Positions 62,523-64,000 of a stretch of 64,000 bases of DNA are shown piece by piece (position 1 is the stretch's first letter; every line of letters begins with the position of its first letter). The notes below the pieces were generated by a model, which was given only the letters and a program-made list of their open reading frames with translations, was not told where the DNA came from and made no database searches. The position numbers were made by a program, and so were the translations under genes. The stretch lies in NCBI GenBank assembly GCA_014843695.1, contig CM026386.1:89817560-89881559 (forward strand), in the 5' to 3' direction. This stretch comes from Archivesica marissinica. Taxonomy: Eukaryota; Mollusca; Bivalvia; Venerida; Vesicomyidae.

Positions 62523-63103
62523 CTAGCTACTGATGTCGATGGAAGGTCAGGTATATATAAATCTTATAGTAACTGACACATTCCTCAATGACAACCTATG
62601 ATCATACTAGCTACTGATGTTGATGGAAGGTCAGGTATATATAAATGTTATAGTAACTGACACATTCCTCAATGACATCCTATGATCATACTAGCTACTG
62701 ATGTTGATGGAAGGTCGGGTATGCATAAATCTTATAGTAACTGACACATTCCTCAATGATATCCTATGACCACACTAGCTACTGATGTTGATGGAAGGTC
62801 GGGTATGCATACATCTTATAGTAACTGACACATTCCTCAAAGACATCCTATGATCACACTAGCTACTGATGTTGATGGAAGGTCAGGTATGTATACATTT
62901 TATAGTAACTGACACATTCCTCAATGACATCCTATGATCATACTAGCTACTGATGTTGATGGAAGGTCGGGTATGCGTACATCTTATAGTAACTGACACA
63001 TTCCCCAACGACATCCTATGATCACACTAGCTACTGATGTTGATGGAAGGTCAGGTATGTATAAATCTTATAGTAACTGACACATTCCTCAATGACATCC
63101 TAT
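62522..63103. repeat. 84-bp minisatellite
   Basis: Seven copies at exactly 84-bp spacing, each beginning ACTAGCTACTGATGTTGATG, then GAAGGTCAGGTATATATAAA and ending CTCAATGACATCCTATGATC. Subtypes differ at GGTCAGG/GGTCGGG and TATATA/TATGCA. It follows the 48-bp array with no spacer and shares the word CACACTAG at the junction. Confidence 0.95.
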
Positions 63104-63300
63104 TGAGAATCCCATTAAGAATATATAACATCATTACAGTAGATTTAATTAACGTATTTACAACATGAAACAACGAAACAGTTATTATTATCTTGTTAAA
63201 TATAGATATAAAGATATTAGATGCATAGGTTTCGATTGATATGTTAAAATATCAATTATCAACCTCGATCAGATCGAGAGTGAAGTGAACTAATGTGCAG
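63104..63300. other. AT-rich DNA
   Basis: No feature recognised. Confidence 0.4.
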
Positions 63301-63640
63301 CTATTTCTTATGACAACTAAACATACGAAAACTCAACAAACATAAACTAAAACATACATTATTTACAATGATAAGAATAGTGTCGTTAACGTATATTAAA
63401 ACAGGATTAGGCTTATTTCTCATTAGAGGTAGGCTAATAAGCAGAACAATGAGTTGATCACATTTGCTCATATATTTAGAGAGTTCTAAGGTACACATGG
63501 CACATTGTAATAGTACATGGCGTTCATACCCCAACAAACTACACACCGGACATTTACGATCTTCTAAACTTAGACGTTCATCCTTCCAGTTTCTATACAA
63601 TTGGAGGCAACTCCACACTTAAATTCACTATATGCAGACA
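63301..63640 (-). pseudogene. possible LINE reverse-transcriptase C-terminal remnant
   Basis: The minus-strand frame (63618-63301) opens with WKDERLSLEDRKCPVC and continues GYERHVLLQCAMCTLELSK. The order of basic/acidic block, C-x-x-C, then E-x-H-x-L-x-x-C resembles the zinc-knuckle-like C-terminus of LINE-encoded reverse transcriptases (pattern RKCPxC...ExHxLxxC). The rest of the frame has no recognisable match and there is no upstream polymerase domain in the window. Fragment only; tentative. Confidence 0.4.
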
Positions 63641-64000
63641 TAATGTCGTATATATGCAATTAGTTTACAATATTCGTCTTGTAGATCAGTTTTAATGACT
63701 GTGTTGCGACCTTTCTCCATATGAACCAATAAAGTTAGCATTAGTAACTAACTACCACTAAGTTACATATATTACCAAATTTCGAATTTTCTACACGATC
63801 TAGGAATGTGTGTCTAGATAGAGATATAGACCTATCAAATGGGGTAAACTATTATGTGATCGTGTTGAACGACAAAACAAACAGAATTATCAGTACTATT
63901 AAAAATGTTGTAATTGTTTATGGAACTTTATAAACATGAATGTGTCATGCACTAGAATGTAACACGATAGAAACAAGTATTATATATGCAGCATGAACTT
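63641..64000. other. AT-rich DNA to the window end
   Basis: No gene or repeat recognised. Confidence 0.4.

Overview
The window reads as non-coding, repeat-dominated genomic DNA from an animal, most likely a bivalve mollusc. Coding sequence appears only as short exons with consensus splice sites. There are tRNA-headed SINEs, one group carrying a V-SINE-like core and another with a tail I associate with bivalve repeats. There are also two PIF/Harbinger DNA transposons, a piggyBac-type MITE, a probable LINE remnant and two 1000-N assembly gaps. The species cannot be named from the sequence. Nothing bacterial (operons, Shine-Dalgarno sites, CRISPR) is present.

Layout. 0-8.5 kb: a 20-bp minisatellite; a SINE split by a piggyBac-like MITE; AT-rich unique DNA; a 3.05-kb Harbinger element (4351-7401) with a broken transposase (+) and a broken MADF/Myb-like partner (-); a diverged repeat block. 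8539-9538: gap. 9.5-12.5 kb: a second, different Harbinger element (9541-12531) with ~43-bp terminal inverted repeats, swollen by a 1.6-kb array of a 27-bp unit that is in frame with its minus-strand second gene. 12.5-15 kb: unique DNA and a SINE. 15.04-43.08 kb: one 28-kb satellite of 32/33-bp monomers with higher-order and segmental duplications. 43.1-46.5 kb: unique DNA, two SINEs, a 108-bp foldback and microsatellites. 46488-47487: gap. 47.5-54.1 kb: a second satellite, 40/41-bp monomers.

54.1-64 kb: the only convincing host gene, on the minus strand. Reading from high to low coordinates it has a WAP-type cysteine-rich exon (61163-61053), a von Willebrand factor C (VWC) exon (59038-58946) and a VWC-like terminal exon (54659-54559). 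The first two are symmetric phase-1 modules and the third starts in the same phase, so they splice into one frame for a secreted, modular, cysteine-rich protein. Its introns hold SINEs and minisatellites, and five tandem arrays (37, 64, 13, ~48 and 84 bp) crowd 57.2-63.1 kb.

Recurring theme: several arrays were seeded from recognisable functional sequence. The 64-bp array comes from the 3' end of the VWC exon plus its 5' splice site, the 27-bp array sits in a Harbinger gene, and the 13-bp array begins inside a SINE. The window looks like a record of local tandem amplification acting on whatever sequence is present. The long open reading frames across the satellites are by-products of stop-free units and are not genes.
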